A stretch of DNA of 64,000 nucleotides from assembly GCF_011058215.1 (NCBI RefSeq), contig NZ_JAALFG010000004.1:1-64000 (forward strand), given 5' to 3'. Both the position numbers and the translations under genes were made by a program. Under the pieces are notes generated by a model. The model was not told the origin of the DNA, made no database searches, and was given only the letters and a program-made list of their open reading frames with translations. Of the stretch, positions 37,171-46,144 are shown piece by piece. This stretch comes from Devosia aurantiaca (GTDB lineage Bacteria; Pseudomonadota; Alphaproteobacteria; Rhizobiales; Devosiaceae). Numbering within the stretch: the first letter of the stretch is position 1; each line of letters begins with the position of its first letter.

Positions 37171-37380
37171 ATGCTGGCGTTCTATCGAGGGCATGTCATC
37201 GTTTTTCTGGGCGACAGCGAATTGTCGGCAGAGATTATGGAGCAGTCATCTTCTGCACCATTACCAACGAAGGTTTCGGCCACGCTGGAAAAGGGAGAGG
37301 CCGTCTGTTTGGAGCGGGCAAAGGCGCTCATCGACCTATACCTGTTAAGTTCGCAAGATGATCCAAAATTACCGCACTAA
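37171..37380 (+). CDS. Hypothetical small protein
   Basis: 69 residues from MLAFYRGHVIVFLGDSELSA, then VSATLEKGEAVCLERAKALI. Weak upstream ribosome site (GAGGAACTGC). It looks like an orphan gene of the cargo block. The plus-strand terminator at 37643-37666 is the next downstream stop signal. Confidence 0.4.
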   Translation: MLAFYRGHVIVFLGDSELSAEIMEQSSSAPLPTKVSATLEKGEAVCLERAKALIDLYLLSSQDDPKLPH

Positions 37381-37642
37381 GACAATGCAGATGAATCTTT
37401 GCACGTGCGGAGGGATCTGTGATGCATTGTTGAATATAAATTCGTCTAAGATTCAAGGAATCTGCGCCAGAGCCGACTGGCAAATCGATTAGAAGGCTGT
37501 TGCAAAGCCCAAGCGCTTGTTTAACAGCCCGATGGCTCCAAATGCCGAATGTCAGCTTCCCAGCCCATAGTCGACAGTTGACGAAGCGGGGCAATGAAGC
37601 GCATATATCAGGCATGCTGATGCTTCACGCATTGGAAACACG

Positions 37643-37666
37643 GCTCGCTTCGGCGGGCTTTTTTTT
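37643..37666 (+). terminator. Rho-independent terminator, plus strand
   Basis: GCTCGC-TTCG-GCGGGC stem with a UUCG-type tetraloop followed by eight T. It closes the plus-strand cargo transcripts just before the late prophage module. Confidence 0.75.
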
Positions 37667-37673
37667 ATGCGCC

Positions 37674-37961
37674 TTACCAGCCGAACCAGTGGAAATGCAG
37701 GGTTATTGGCCAAAGAGCCGATACGGCGGTCGCCATAGTTGCCGCAGCGGCGAAGAACAGCGTCCAGCCTTCCAAGCGAATGGTATTTCGGGTCAAAACT
37801 GGGACGCCGTCCCAATACAGCTGGTTCGATCCATCCAGCCCCCACTTGTCGTAGTCGGCGATGGGCACAAGCCTTACATGATCGGGCCAATGCGGCGGGG
37901 TTTGCCAAAGCGCCTCGTGCTTAGTGCCCTCAGCCTCTGCTCTGCTTCTGGGAAATTGCAT
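37674..37961 (-). CDS. Hypothetical protein with C-terminal membrane helix
   Basis: 95 residues. The middle WGLDGSNQLYWDGVPVLTRN followed by one hydrophobic helix (WTLFFAAAATMATAVSALW) recalls small tail-anchored phage proteins with a YWDG box. The start may be an internal one near VRLVPIADYDKW. It is divergent from the late-gene operon. Confidence 0.42.
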   Translation of the reverse strand: MQFPRSRAEAEGTKHEALWQTPPHWPDHVRLVPIADYDKWGLDGSNQLYWDGVPVLTRNTIRLEGWTLFFAAAATMATAVSALWPITLHFHWFGW

Positions 37962-38017
37962 CTTTTTCTCTGTCCGGGCCGGTGAGAACTTACCACTCTA
38001 AGGCCTTTGGAGGTCAA

Positions 38018-38341
38018 ATGCTCGATCTCCATGCCTGCCCCAATGACGAGCTGGTTGCCGAGGTGAAGCGTCGGCTAGAGGGCGCTACCCTTGGCTTTCA
38101 CGGCAGGTACACGACCAACCAGCAGGACTTTCGCGAAGCTTGGACGGACGCGATGGATCTTCTGCACGACCTATGCAACGGCGACTTCGATCGCTGGCAG
38201 CCGCACCGGCAGATGATGATTGATGCACTGGAGCGCCACGGTGGCGATCGGGTGCAGAACCGGCGCCAGCTTTATGCCGTGAACACCACCTTCCATTGTC
38301 GATCAGCTGAGGAAGATCACGCACCACAGCAGGCAGCCTGA
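38018..38341 (+). CDS. Hypothetical protein before the HNH gene
   Basis: 107 residues from ATG 38018, which follows GGAGGT. Sequence such as RYTTNQQDFREAWTDAMDLL is helical; no domain recognised. Its stop overlaps the HNH start by one base, so it belongs to the packaging operon. Confidence 0.5.
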   Translation: MLDLHACPNDELVAEVKRRLEGATLGFHGRYTTNQQDFREAWTDAMDLLHDLCNGDFDRWQPHRQMMIDALERHGGDRVQNRRQLYAVNTTFHCRSAEEDHAPQQAA

Positions 38342-38700
38342 TGACACGGACAAGTGCCCGCAAGCGTGGGTACACCGCCGCCTGGGACAAGGCTCGCGCG
38401 GCCTTCCTTGCTGAACCGGACAACCAGTTCTGCCGAGAGTGCGAGAAGACTGGGCTGCTCAACCCAGGCACTATGCACCTTGATGGGACGTTGGAGACGA
38501 ACCCATGGCGAATGCACCTCGTGGTCGACCACATCATCGCGCACAAGAATGATCAGCGGTTGTTCTGGGATAGGTCAAACTGGCAGCCCCTTTGTCCCGA
38601 CCATCACGACATCATCAAGCAGCGCGAAGAGCATGGTCGAATGACCGGCGCCGTTGACATTAATGGTCGGCCGGTGGGCGCTCATCCCTGGAACCTCTGA
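38341..38700 (+). CDS. Phage HNH endonuclease
   Basis: 119 residues. Zinc-binding Cys in FCRECEKTG, then the HNH core HLVVDHIIAH, LFWDRSNWQPLCPDHHDIIK. In HK97-type phages this gene sits just before the terminase genes and its product cooperates with the terminase in cutting DNA at cos. The genomic order here is the same. Confidence 0.88.
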   Translation: MTRTSARKRGYTAAWDKARAAFLAEPDNQFCRECEKTGLLNPGTMHLDGTLETNPWRMHLVVDHIIAHKNDQRLFWDRSNWQPLCPDHHDIIKQREEHGRMTGAVDINGRPVGAHPWNL

Positions 38701-38710
38701 CTAAGGTCGA

Positions 38711-38749
38711 GGCAGGGGGCGGGGGTGTCGAAAGTCTAAGGCGCCTTAG
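38711..38749 (+). promoter_or_regulatory. Candidate cos packaging site region
   Basis: A G-rich block (GGCAGGGGGCGGGGGTGTCG, 38711-38730) is followed by AAAGT and a perfect 14-bp palindrome CTAAGGCGCCTTAG (38736-38749), between the HNH and small terminase genes. HK97-type cos phages carry cos here, often with G-rich tracts followed by tcaAAAGTct-like sequence. The cleavage positions are not determined. Confidence 0.45.
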
Positions 38750-38835
38750 GGGGCGGACCGGCTGGGGCAAGCGTTCGCACTGAGAGCAAATTCAGAAATA
38801 AAAGTTGGGGCCACCCCTTTAGGGGGTGATGTGTT

Positions 38836-39048
38836 TCAACGAACGAGCTGGAAAAGAATGAACGGCATAGCGACGATCATTGCGGTGCCCACTGCGGTCA
38901 CCCCGGCGATGGCGCTGTAAAGAGCCGCGAGCGAAACCCATTCCATCTTCTCGTCAACGGATCCGGCGTAACTGGCCTTGAGCCAAAACGCTGCAGCCAT
39001 CAGGCCCAGCCCAGCCGCTGCTACCCCAAGGTAGATGATGATCGTCAT
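38836..39048 (-). CDS. Small membrane protein on the opposite strand
   Basis: 70 residues from MTIIIYLGVAAAGLGLMAAA, with two hydrophobic helices (IIIYLGVAAAGLGLMAAAFW and YSAIAGVTAVGTAMIVAM). It is the only minus-strand gene between HNH and terminase. It may be a lysogeny-expressed moron. A hairpin CACCCC...GGGGTG lies just past its stop. Confidence 0.45.
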   Translation of the reverse strand: MTIIIYLGVAAAGLGLMAAAFWLKASYAGSVDEKMEWVSLAALYSAIAGVTAVGTAMIVAMPFILFQLVR

Positions 39049-39103
39049 TTCCAAGCTCCGCACTGTGCTGTGCCGACGCTAAACGGAGTTTGAGCAGGCA
39101 GCA

Positions 39104-39541
39104 ATGAAACTGGTTGAGGACACTGGCAGCATCGTCGAGCAGCCCGACTGGGAAAGCTTGTTCAACGACGAGCTCGAGATAGGCGCGGTGACCGAACACT
39201 GGCGCCGGGTCACCACCGAATTGCGCGATCGGAAGCTTCTAGCGGCAGGCAACGTGCACGCGCTGCAGCGCCTGGTCGTCGCCTACGTCCTCTACGATCG
39301 CAGCCTGCGCGAAGTCGCCGAGCACGGCGCGGTGACCAAGCCGAAGCGCGGCAACCCGAAGGCAATAGCGCGCACGTCGCCGCACTTCGCTGCCATGCGC
39401 GAGCTGGCGTCGGACGCGGCCGTCCTGGAAGCGGAGTTTGGTCTCTCGCCGCGGCGCCGTTCGGCGGCCACGGTGGCGGAGCGCAAGAAGACGGTGGTTC
39501 GCGCATCCGATGAATTCACGAGCAAGAAAGGCGCCGGCTGA
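39104..39541 (+). CDS. Phage terminase small subunit, P27 family
   Basis: 145 residues with the P27 pattern: TEHWRRVTTELRDRKLLAAG, LVVAYVLYDRSLREVAEHG, and a C-terminal basic part. It recognises the packaging site and delivers DNA to the large subunit. It overlaps the large subunit gene by 32 bases. Confidence 0.83.
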   Translation: MKLVEDTGSIVEQPDWESLFNDELEIGAVTEHWRRVTTELRDRKLLAAGNVHALQRLVVAYVLYDRSLREVAEHGAVTKPKRGNPKAIARTSPHFAAMRELASDAAVLEAEFGLSPRRRSAATVAERKKTVVRASDEFTSKKGAG

Positions 39542-41327
39542 TCCGGCAACAGCCTGGGCGCAAGACGCGGTCGCAGGCAAGTTCGTCGTCGGCGATTTGG
39601 TGGCTGCCGCTGCCGAGCGCCACCTGCGCGATCTGAAGGACGGGAAGCAGCGTGGCCTGTACTGGTCATCCGATCATTCGAACCGCGTCCTGCGGTTCCT
39701 GCCGGCCATGCTATCGATCACCGAGGGCGCCAAGGTCGGCCAGCCCTTCCACCCGTTGCCGTATCACCGGTTCGTCGCGGGCTCGCTATTCGGCTGGCGA
39801 AGGGAATCGGGGCGCATGCGCTTTCGGTCCGGCTGGATCGAGACCGGCAAGGGTCAGGCCAAGTCGCCGTTAATGGCGGCGATCGGCATCTACATGACGG
39901 GCTTCTATGGCATCCAGCGTGCCAAGGCCTTCGCCATTGGCCAGGACAAAAATACCGCGAACGTGCTCTTCAAGGACGCGGTCGCCATGTGCCGGGCAAC
40001 GACGCCAGGGCATGAAGACGGCGACAGCATGCTGACCCGCGGCGACGTGCTGATCCGCGGCGAAGGCGACAACGCCTGGAAGATCGAGTTTCCCGAGCAC
40101 GACGCGCTATTCCAAGCGCTGGCAAACGGCGAGGCGGTGTCTGGCCCGAAGCCGACGCTGGTCGCGGCCGACGAGATCCACGAGTTCAAGACGAACACGT
40201 CGATCGAGCTTTGGAAGGAAGCTATCGCCAAGATGCCGGGCGATGCCCTGATGCTGCTTGGCACGAACACGCCGGCGTCCAACCAGATCGTCGGTACTGA
40301 ATATTCCGAGTTTTACCAGCGGGTCGCCAAGGGCGAGTTCTACGACGACGAGGCTTTCAGCTTCATCGCCCGGGTCGACAAGGCTGACCGCGAAGAGGTC
40401 TTTGACAAGCCCGAGGTGTGGACCAAGGCGCTGCCGGCGCTGGGAGTGACGTTCCCGCTGGAGAATATCCAAGGCCGCGTCAACACGGCCAAGCAGCTGC
40501 TCTCGACGGCGCTGTCGGTGAAACGGCTCTACTTCGGCATTCCGGTCGGATCAACCGACTTCTGGATTGCCGAGGAAGCCTGGTCGGCGGTTCAGGGGAA
40601 AGTCGACGAGTTGAAGCTTAAGGGCTTCAAGTGCTGGCTTGCGCTGGACTTGTCGAAGAAAAACGACCTCACGGCGCTATCGTGCTGCTGGATCGACCGG
40701 CACGGCAAGCTGCAGGTCAAGACCTGGTACTGGACGACTAAGGTCGGCATTGAGGACCGGGCCCGCGCTGACATGGCGCCCTATGACAAATGGGCGTTGG
40801 ACCCGGCGACCTGCCTCAATGCTGTCGATGGCGCGGTGATCGACAAGACTTTCGTAGCGGCGAAGGTGCAGGAAATCTGCGCGACCCATGCCGTCGAGTT
40901 CCTCGCGTTCGATCCTGCCGGCATGGCCGACTTCATCACCGCATGTGAGGAAATCGGCTTTCCGGTCTGGCGCTTCAGAGGCTCGGACGAGCCTGCGGGC
41001 AAGGGCCTGAAACTCGTCAGCCACGCCCAGGGCAAGCTGGTCAGGTTCGAAGACAAGCAGTTGACCATGCCGCGCTCGATCGAGCGGCTGGAAGACCGCA
41101 TCCTTGAGAAGTCCATCACCATCGACGCTTCGCCGGTGACCTATAGCTGCGCAGCAAATGCATGTGTCGTCAGTGACGGCCAAGAGAACCGCGCTTTCGA
41201 CAAGGAGCGCTCCCGTGGAAGGATTGACGGCATGGTAACGATCGCGATGGCCGTCGGCGCAGCGACCAACGAAATGGCTGATGCCAAGGGCTCACCGTAT
41301 GAGCGCCGCGGCATGCGGATGGTCTGA
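39510..41327 (+). CDS. Phage terminase large subunit
   Basis: 605 residues from ATG 39510. The motor domain has an adenine/Walker A-like region (GWIETGKGQAKSPLMAAIG) and a Walker B-like TLVAADEIHEF. The C-terminal nuclease has acidic residues in KCWLALDLSKKNDLTA and the usual late GRIDGMVTIAMAVG. It packages DNA into proheads and cuts concatemers. Longer upstream frame rejected because it overlaps the small subunit heavily. Confidence 0.9.
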   Translation: MNSRARKAPADPATAWAQDAVAGKFVVGDLVAAAAERHLRDLKDGKQRGLYWSSDHSNRVLRFLPAMLSITEGAKVGQPFHPLPYHRFVAGSLFGWRRESGRMRFRSGWIETGKGQAKSPLMAAIGIYMTGFYGIQRAKAFAIGQDKNTANVLFKDAVAMCRATTPGHEDGDSMLTRGDVLIRGEGDNAWKIEFPEHDALFQALANGEAVSGPKPTLVAADEIHEFKTNTSIELWKEAIAKMPGDALMLLGTNTPASNQIVGTEYSEFYQRVAKGEFYDDEAFSFIARVDKADREEVFDKPEVWTKALPALGVTFPLENIQGRVNTAKQLLSTALSVKRLYFGIPVGSTDFWIAEEAWSAVQGKVDELKLKGFKCWLALDLSKKNDLTALSCCWIDRHGKLQVKTWYWTTKVGIEDRARADMAPYDKWALDPATCLNAVDGAVIDKTFVAAKVQEICATHAVEFLAFDPAGMADFITACEEIGFPVWRFRGSDEPAGKGLKLVSHAQGKLVRFEDKQLTMPRSIERLEDRILEKSITIDASPVTYSCAANACVVSDGQENRAFDKERSRGRIDGMVTIAMAVGAATNEMADAKGSPYERRGMRMV

Positions 41328-41329
41328 CA

Positions 41330-42652
41330 ATGGGCCTTCGCGAATTGTTCGGCATGGGTGCGCGCGGTAGCAGCGCCCGATCGGCGCCACAGGCTGCCTA
41401 TGGCGACAGCGGCATGTTTCTGTCGACCACTGACCCACGCGTTATCGAGTTCTTGCGGGACGGCATGATGACGGCATCCGGGTTCACCGTGAACCCAGAG
41501 ACGGCTCTCCGCAATCCAGCAATGTTTCGGGCTTGCAGCCTGATCTCGAACTCCATCGGCATGTTGCCGCTCAATTTGATGGTGAAGGCGACCAAAAAAA
41601 AGGCCGTCGATCACCCGCTTCATCGCCTTCTGCATCGCCAGCCGAACGACTGGCAAAGCGCCTTCGACTTTCGGGCCCTGATGCAGCTGCGGGCACTGGT
41701 CCATAAAGACGCTTTCGCGCTGATCATCCGCTCGCGGGATCTTCGCAGCGGCAAGGACAAGCTCCTGCGCCTCGTGCCGCTTGATCCCAAGCGCATGGAA
41801 GTCGAGCAGCTCAACGACTGGTCGGTGGTCTACAAATACCAGCCAAAAACCGGCGCCAAAATCGTCTACCAGGCTCGGGACATTTTCCATCTGCGCGGTA
41901 TGTCGCTCGATGGCCTGCATGGCTTCTCGCTGGTCGAGCAGGCCAAAGAGGCGATCGGGCTGGCCTTGAGCGCGGAACTAGCTGCTGGTCGCATTTTCAA
42001 GAACGGCGCTTTCGTCGACGGCGTGCTGGTGACCAAGGGCGAACTGAGCCAAGAGGCTTTCGACCGCCTCAAGAAGTCATGGTCCGACCGCCACTCCGGC
42101 GCCGACAACGCCGGCAACACGCCGCTCCTGGAAGGCGAAACCGAATACAAGGCTGTCGGCTCATCCGCAAAAGACGCGCAGATGAACGAGCTGCGCAAGC
42201 TTCAGATCGAGGAAATTGGACGCATCTCCGGCGTGCCGCGCCCGCTCCTGATGGTCGACGAGACCAGCTGGGGCTCGGGCATTGAAGCGCTGGGCCAGTT
42301 CTTCGTCGCCTATGCCTTGAACCCATGGTTTGAGGCTTGGCAGCAGGCCATCGAGCGCTCGCTGCTTACCGATGAAGAAGCAGATCTCTACGAGGCCAAG
42401 TTCAACCCCGGTGCATTGTTGCGCGGCTCCCTCAAGGACCAGGCCGACTACTTCGCGAAAGCAAGCGGCGCCGGCGGGCATCAGCCGTGGATCTACACCG
42501 ACGAAATCCGCGACACGATGGACATGGAAGTTCGCGATGCACCGCCGCACCCGATGATGGGGCACAACGGCGGGCCCGCTCTCGATGAGCCCGAACCGGA
42601 AGCCAAGCCTGCCCCGAAAAAGGGAAAGAGCGAGGAAGAAGACGATGAATAA
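41330..42652 (+). CDS. HK97-type phage portal protein
   Basis: 440 residues. Portal family signs include RACSLISNSIGMLPLNLM, HPLHRLLHRQPNDWQSAFDF, and GRISGVPRPLLMVDE. It forms the dodecameric vertex through which DNA enters. It starts three bases after the terminase stop and overlaps the protease gene by eight. The last 60 residues are charged and probably disordered. Confidence 0.92.
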   Translation: MGLRELFGMGARGSSARSAPQAAYGDSGMFLSTTDPRVIEFLRDGMMTASGFTVNPETALRNPAMFRACSLISNSIGMLPLNLMVKATKKKAVDHPLHRLLHRQPNDWQSAFDFRALMQLRALVHKDAFALIIRSRDLRSGKDKLLRLVPLDPKRMEVEQLNDWSVVYKYQPKTGAKIVYQARDIFHLRGMSLDGLHGFSLVEQAKEAIGLALSAELAAGRIFKNGAFVDGVLVTKGELSQEAFDRLKKSWSDRHSGADNAGNTPLLEGETEYKAVGSSAKDAQMNELRKLQIEEIGRISGVPRPLLMVDETSWGSGIEALGQFFVAYALNPWFEAWQQAIERSLLTDEEADLYEAKFNPGALLRGSLKDQADYFAKASGAGGHQPWIYTDEIRDTMDMEVRDAPPHPMMGHNGGPALDEPEPEAKPAPKKGKSEEEDDE

Positions 42653-43598
42653 GCCCCAGCCAAAACCCGCAGCGATCGTGGCCGGATCTTCGGTGGCCCG
42701 GCCGCCTCGCGGAGCCACCACCAAGCCCCAGAACATGGCTCGGCCCGCTGCCCTTCCAGTGCCAGCCAATCGCCAGGTGCACGCCTTCACGACGCCGCAG
42801 GTGATGGAAAAGTGGTCGGAGGATGCTGCAGGCGTTCGCGCCATTGCCACCGGCGACAACATTATCACGATGTTCGATGCCATTGGCGAGGATTACTGGA
42901 CCGGCGGCGGCGTCACGGCCAAGAAGGTCGCTGCTCAGTTGCGCGCAATTGGTCCGCGCCCTATCGAGGTCCAGATCAACTCACCAGGTGGCGACGTCTT
43001 TGAAGGGATCGCCATTTACAATGTTCTGCGCGAGCATCCCGAGCCGATTACGGTCAAGGTGATGGGCATGGCCGCCTCCGCTGCCTCGATCATCGCCATG
43101 GCCGGCGACACGATTGAGATCGGCGCCGCATCCTTCATCATGATCCACAACACTTGGGTGGTCAGCGCCGGCAACCGGCATGACATGCGCGAAGTGGCCG
43201 AATGGCTGGAGCCGTTCGATACTGCACTCGTCGACGTCTACGCCGCGCGCACCAAGCAGGATGCCAAGGCTATTGCCAAATGGATGGACGACGAGACGTT
43301 CATGTCCGGATCCATGGCAATCGAGCGCGGCTTTGCCGATGCGCTGCTGCCTTCTGACACAATGACCCAGGACGAGCCGGCCAAGGCCGAAGATCGCCGG
43401 GTCAATGAGCTTCGCGCCATGGAGCTCACACTGGTTTCTGCTGGCAAGTCGCGCACCGATGCGCGCGCCAGCATCAACAAGATCAAGGGCACGCCCGGCG
43501 CTGCCACTGATGCGGTCGACACCGTCACGCCAGGCGCTGACGATGCCGATGACTACACCGGCCTTGCCGGGCTTCTCGCCTCTTTCCAAAACACCTGA
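42645..43598 (+). CDS. ClpP-like head maturation protease
   Basis: 317 residues. After a proline-rich N-terminus (1-45) it carries the ClpP fold: INSPGGDVFEGIAIYN, GMAASAASIIAMAGD with the catalytic Ser, and MIHNTWVVSAGN with the His. It cleaves scaffold and capsid N-termini during head maturation. ATG 42645 overlaps the portal end. Confidence 0.9.
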   Translation: MNKPQPKPAAIVAGSSVARPPRGATTKPQNMARPAALPVPANRQVHAFTTPQVMEKWSEDAAGVRAIATGDNIITMFDAIGEDYWTGGGVTAKKVAAQLRAIGPRPIEVQINSPGGDVFEGIAIYNVLREHPEPITVKVMGMAASAASIIAMAGDTIEIGAASFIMIHNTWVVSAGNRHDMREVAEWLEPFDTALVDVYAARTKQDAKAIAKWMDDETFMSGSMAIERGFADALLPSDTMTQDEPAKAEDRRVNELRAMELTLVSAGKSRTDARASINKIKGTPGAATDAVDTVTPGADDADDYTGLAGLLASFQNT

Positions 43599-43611
43599 AC
43601 AGGAGCTTCAG

Positions 43612-44865
43612 ATGAAGCACTCTTCCGCGCTCGCCATGCTGGCGAGTTCGACGGCGCTCGCCCCTGTGCCGCGCGCTGTCACCGTCATGCCGCGCGCTGA
43701 CGCCAACGACCCCAAGGCCATGATCGCTGCCATCCAGAACGCGTTCGACGAGTTCAAGAAGGCCAACGATGAAAAGCTGAATGGCAAGGCCGACGCGCTG
43801 ATCAATGCCAAGGTCGACCAGATCAATGCCGCCATCGACAACTACCAGACGGCGATCGACGACATCAACGCCAAGATCGCCGCGGCGAACATCGGCAACG
43901 TCATCGGCGATATGCCGGCTGACCCGGAATATGTGAAGGCTTTCAAGGCCCACATGCGCAAGGGCGACGTCAGCGCCGCGATGACCAAGGGCACCGATGC
44001 CGACGGTGGCTATCTCGCTCCGATCGAGTGGGACCGCACCATCACGGGCAAGCTCAAGCGCATCTCGCCGATCCGCGCCAATGCACGCGTGCAGTCGATC
44101 ACCACGGCCGGCTTCAAGAAGCTGTTCACCGATCGTGCGGTCGGCTCCGGCTGGGTCGGTGAAACCGCCTCGCGTCCGGCAACGTCCACGCCGCAGCTGG
44201 GCCAGCTCGACTTTATCCCTGGTGAAATCTACGCTAACCCGGCGATTTCCCAGCAGATGCTCGACGATTCCGCCGTTGACCTCGAGCAGTGGTTGGCTGA
44301 CGAAGTGGACACCGAGTTCGCTCGTCAGGAAGGCATTGCCTTTGTCGGCGGCGACGGCGTCAACAAGCCCTTCGGCATCCTCACCTATGTCACCGGTGCC
44401 GCAAATGCCGCCAAGCATCCCTGGGGCGCCATTTCGGTCGTCAATTCTGGTGCCGCTGCTGCGCTGACCTCGGACGGGTTCATCAGCCTGTTCTACGACT
44501 TGCCGGGAGAATATGCCGGCAATGCCAAGCTGTACTCGAACCGCTTGAGCATCGGCGCGATGCGCAAGCTCAAGGACGGGCAGGGCAACTACCTGTGGCA
44601 GCCGTCATACCAGGCCGGCCAGCCGTCGACCCTCGCCGGCGTCCCACTCGTCGAGGTCAACGATATGCCGAACGTGGCGGCCGGCAACATTGCCGCGCTC
44701 TACGGCGACATGGACGCCACCTACCTGGTGGTGGACCGCGTCGGTATCCGCGTGCTGCGCGACCCCTTTACCAACAAACCCTTCGTGCACTTCTACACCA
44801 CGAAGCGCGTCGGTGGCGGCGTGTACAACCCTGAGCCCATGCGCGCGCTCAAGGTCGCAGCCTAA
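43612..44865 (+). CDS. HK97-type major capsid protein
   Basis: 417 residues. Residues 25-105 form a coiled-coil delta (scaffold) domain (MIAAIQNAFDEFKKANDEKL). The shell domain follows: GTDADGGYLAPIEW, WVGETASRPAT, IYANPAISQQMLDDSAVDLE, and a C-terminal MRALKVAA. The N-terminal part is likely removed by the preceding protease. Start ATG 43612 after AGGAGC. Confidence 0.93.
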   Translation: MKHSSALAMLASSTALAPVPRAVTVMPRADANDPKAMIAAIQNAFDEFKKANDEKLNGKADALINAKVDQINAAIDNYQTAIDDINAKIAAANIGNVIGDMPADPEYVKAFKAHMRKGDVSAAMTKGTDADGGYLAPIEWDRTITGKLKRISPIRANARVQSITTAGFKKLFTDRAVGSGWVGETASRPATSTPQLGQLDFIPGEIYANPAISQQMLDDSAVDLEQWLADEVDTEFARQEGIAFVGGDGVNKPFGILTYVTGAANAAKHPWGAISVVNSGAAAALTSDGFISLFYDLPGEYAGNAKLYSNRLSIGAMRKLKDGQGNYLWQPSYQAGQPSTLAGVPLVEVNDMPNVAAGNIAALYGDMDATYLVVDRVGIRVLRDPFTNKPFVHFYTTKRVGGGVYNPEPMRALKVAA

Positions 44866-44918
44866 ACTCGGGCAGCGGGCTCCGGCCCGCTCCCATCCCG
44901 TTCATTTTGGAGGCCATT

Positions 44919-45188
44919 ATGGCGAACACTACCAAGCAGACTGGCGCGGCCCCGGCAAATATCTCTGGCGCAACCAACTTCGACCCTTCGGGCGCTCCCA
45001 TTCAGATCGTTTCCGATGTTGATCCGGCTCACCCTGCCGTTGACGACAATCCGCGTTCCGGCACTTCGGTTGACCAGAACCGTATCGACTTCAACGATCC
45101 GACCATTACCGGCCAGGAAGCGGTCGAAAAGGCACTGGGCTACTCCCATACAACTAGCGACCAGGCTGCAAAGTCAGACGACAAGTAA
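44919..45188 (+). CDS. Small hypothetical protein after the capsid gene
   Basis: 89 residues, proline- and Asp-rich, probably disordered (MANTTKQTGAAPANISGATN). A good ribosome site (TTTGGAGG) precedes ATG 44919. Its position suggests a head decoration or head-tail joining role, but no domain is visible. Confidence 0.5.
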   Translation: MANTTKQTGAAPANISGATNFDPSGAPIQIVSDVDPAHPAVDDNPRSGTSVDQNRIDFNDPTITGQEAVEKALGYSHTTSDQAAKSDDK

Positions 45189-45212
45189 CCTGGCACCGGG
45201 CGGAGTGAAGCC

Positions 45213-45830
45213 ATGAGCATCAAGGTCATTACCCCGCCCGCGCCTTTCGTCACGCCGGCCGACATTGCTGGCTCTCACCCGTCAGACGACCCGGCGATTG
45301 TACGCATGATCGAGGCGGCGGTCGAAGAACTCGACGGCTATACCGGCTGGCTGGGTCGCTGCCTGGCGCCGCAGCTGCTGGAGTATTCGGCGGTCCCTTA
45401 TCGAGCGCAGTTCTCGCTACCGATTGGGCCTGTTCTTGAAGTCGAAAGCGTCTCGATCGAGGATCATGGTGGCGTCCTGACTGCTCTTCAATCCGGAACA
45501 TACTGGTTGCGTGACAGCGACGTCGGGATAACGTCTTGGCTGAACTCGCCGGGCTATCGTCAGCGCCACGTTCGCTACTGGGCCGGCTATGGCGTGCGCG
45601 ACACGAACGACGCCACCAAGTGGGTCGATAAGGTGCCGGCGCGCGTCAAGCAGGCGGTCATCATGTCGGTGCAGCACATGAAAGCGCTTAGCGCGGAGAA
45701 CCTGTTCCTGCGGTCTGAAGACGTCGAAGGTGTTGGAGCCCGGTCCTACACGGTCTCCGAGCAGGCTGGCGCCATCATCCATGATACCGCCAATCGGCTG
45801 CTGTCTGGCCTCAAGGTTCCTCGGATATGA
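45213..45830 (+). CDS. Head-tail connector (gp6-like) protein
   Basis: 205 residues. An N-terminal helical region (FVTPADIAGSHPSDDPAIVR, MIEAAVEELDGYTGWLG) and a middle beta region (VESVSIEDHGGVLTALQSGT) match phage gp6-like adaptor proteins that bind the portal. ATGA overlap with the next gene. Confidence 0.78.
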   Translation: MSIKVITPPAPFVTPADIAGSHPSDDPAIVRMIEAAVEELDGYTGWLGRCLAPQLLEYSAVPYRAQFSLPIGPVLEVESVSIEDHGGVLTALQSGTYWLRDSDVGITSWLNSPGYRQRHVRYWAGYGVRDTNDATKWVDKVPARVKQAVIMSVQHMKALSAENLFLRSEDVEGVGARSYTVSEQAGAIIHDTANRLLSGLKVPRI

Positions 45831-46144
45831 CGCCGGCCGAAGCCATCGCAATGCTTGACAAGCAAATTGCCGAGCATGGTCAAACTGTCAAATTGAAGCG
45901 CGGGACCACGGGACCGCACGAGACGCAGGCTTTTGTGCGCGGCTTCAAAGCGAGCGAGATTGCGGGATTGCTTCAACAGGGTGACCGTCAGGTCGTCGTT
46001 TCGCCGTCCGGACTTGGCAGTTTTGGTGTCCCTGAGGCGCAGGATAAGATCAGCATCGCTGGCAGCGCTGCGACCGTTCAATCTGTCGAGAGTGTTCGGA
46101 TCGGCGACGTTCTGGTCAGGCTCAACCTGGTGGTTCGCGGCTGA
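45827..46144 (+). CDS. Head closure/head-tail adaptor-like protein
   Basis: 105 residues, mainly beta (GQTVKLKRGTTGPHETQAFV, KISIAGSAATVQSVESVRIG). Size and position between the connector and the gp10-like protein match the stopper. It is overlapped by its neighbours on both sides. Family is inferred from position and fold style. Confidence 0.65.
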   Translation: MTPAEAIAMLDKQIAEHGQTVKLKRGTTGPHETQAFVRGFKASEIAGLLQQGDRQVVVSPSGLGSFGVPEAQDKISIAGSAATVQSVESVRIGDVLVRLNLVVRG

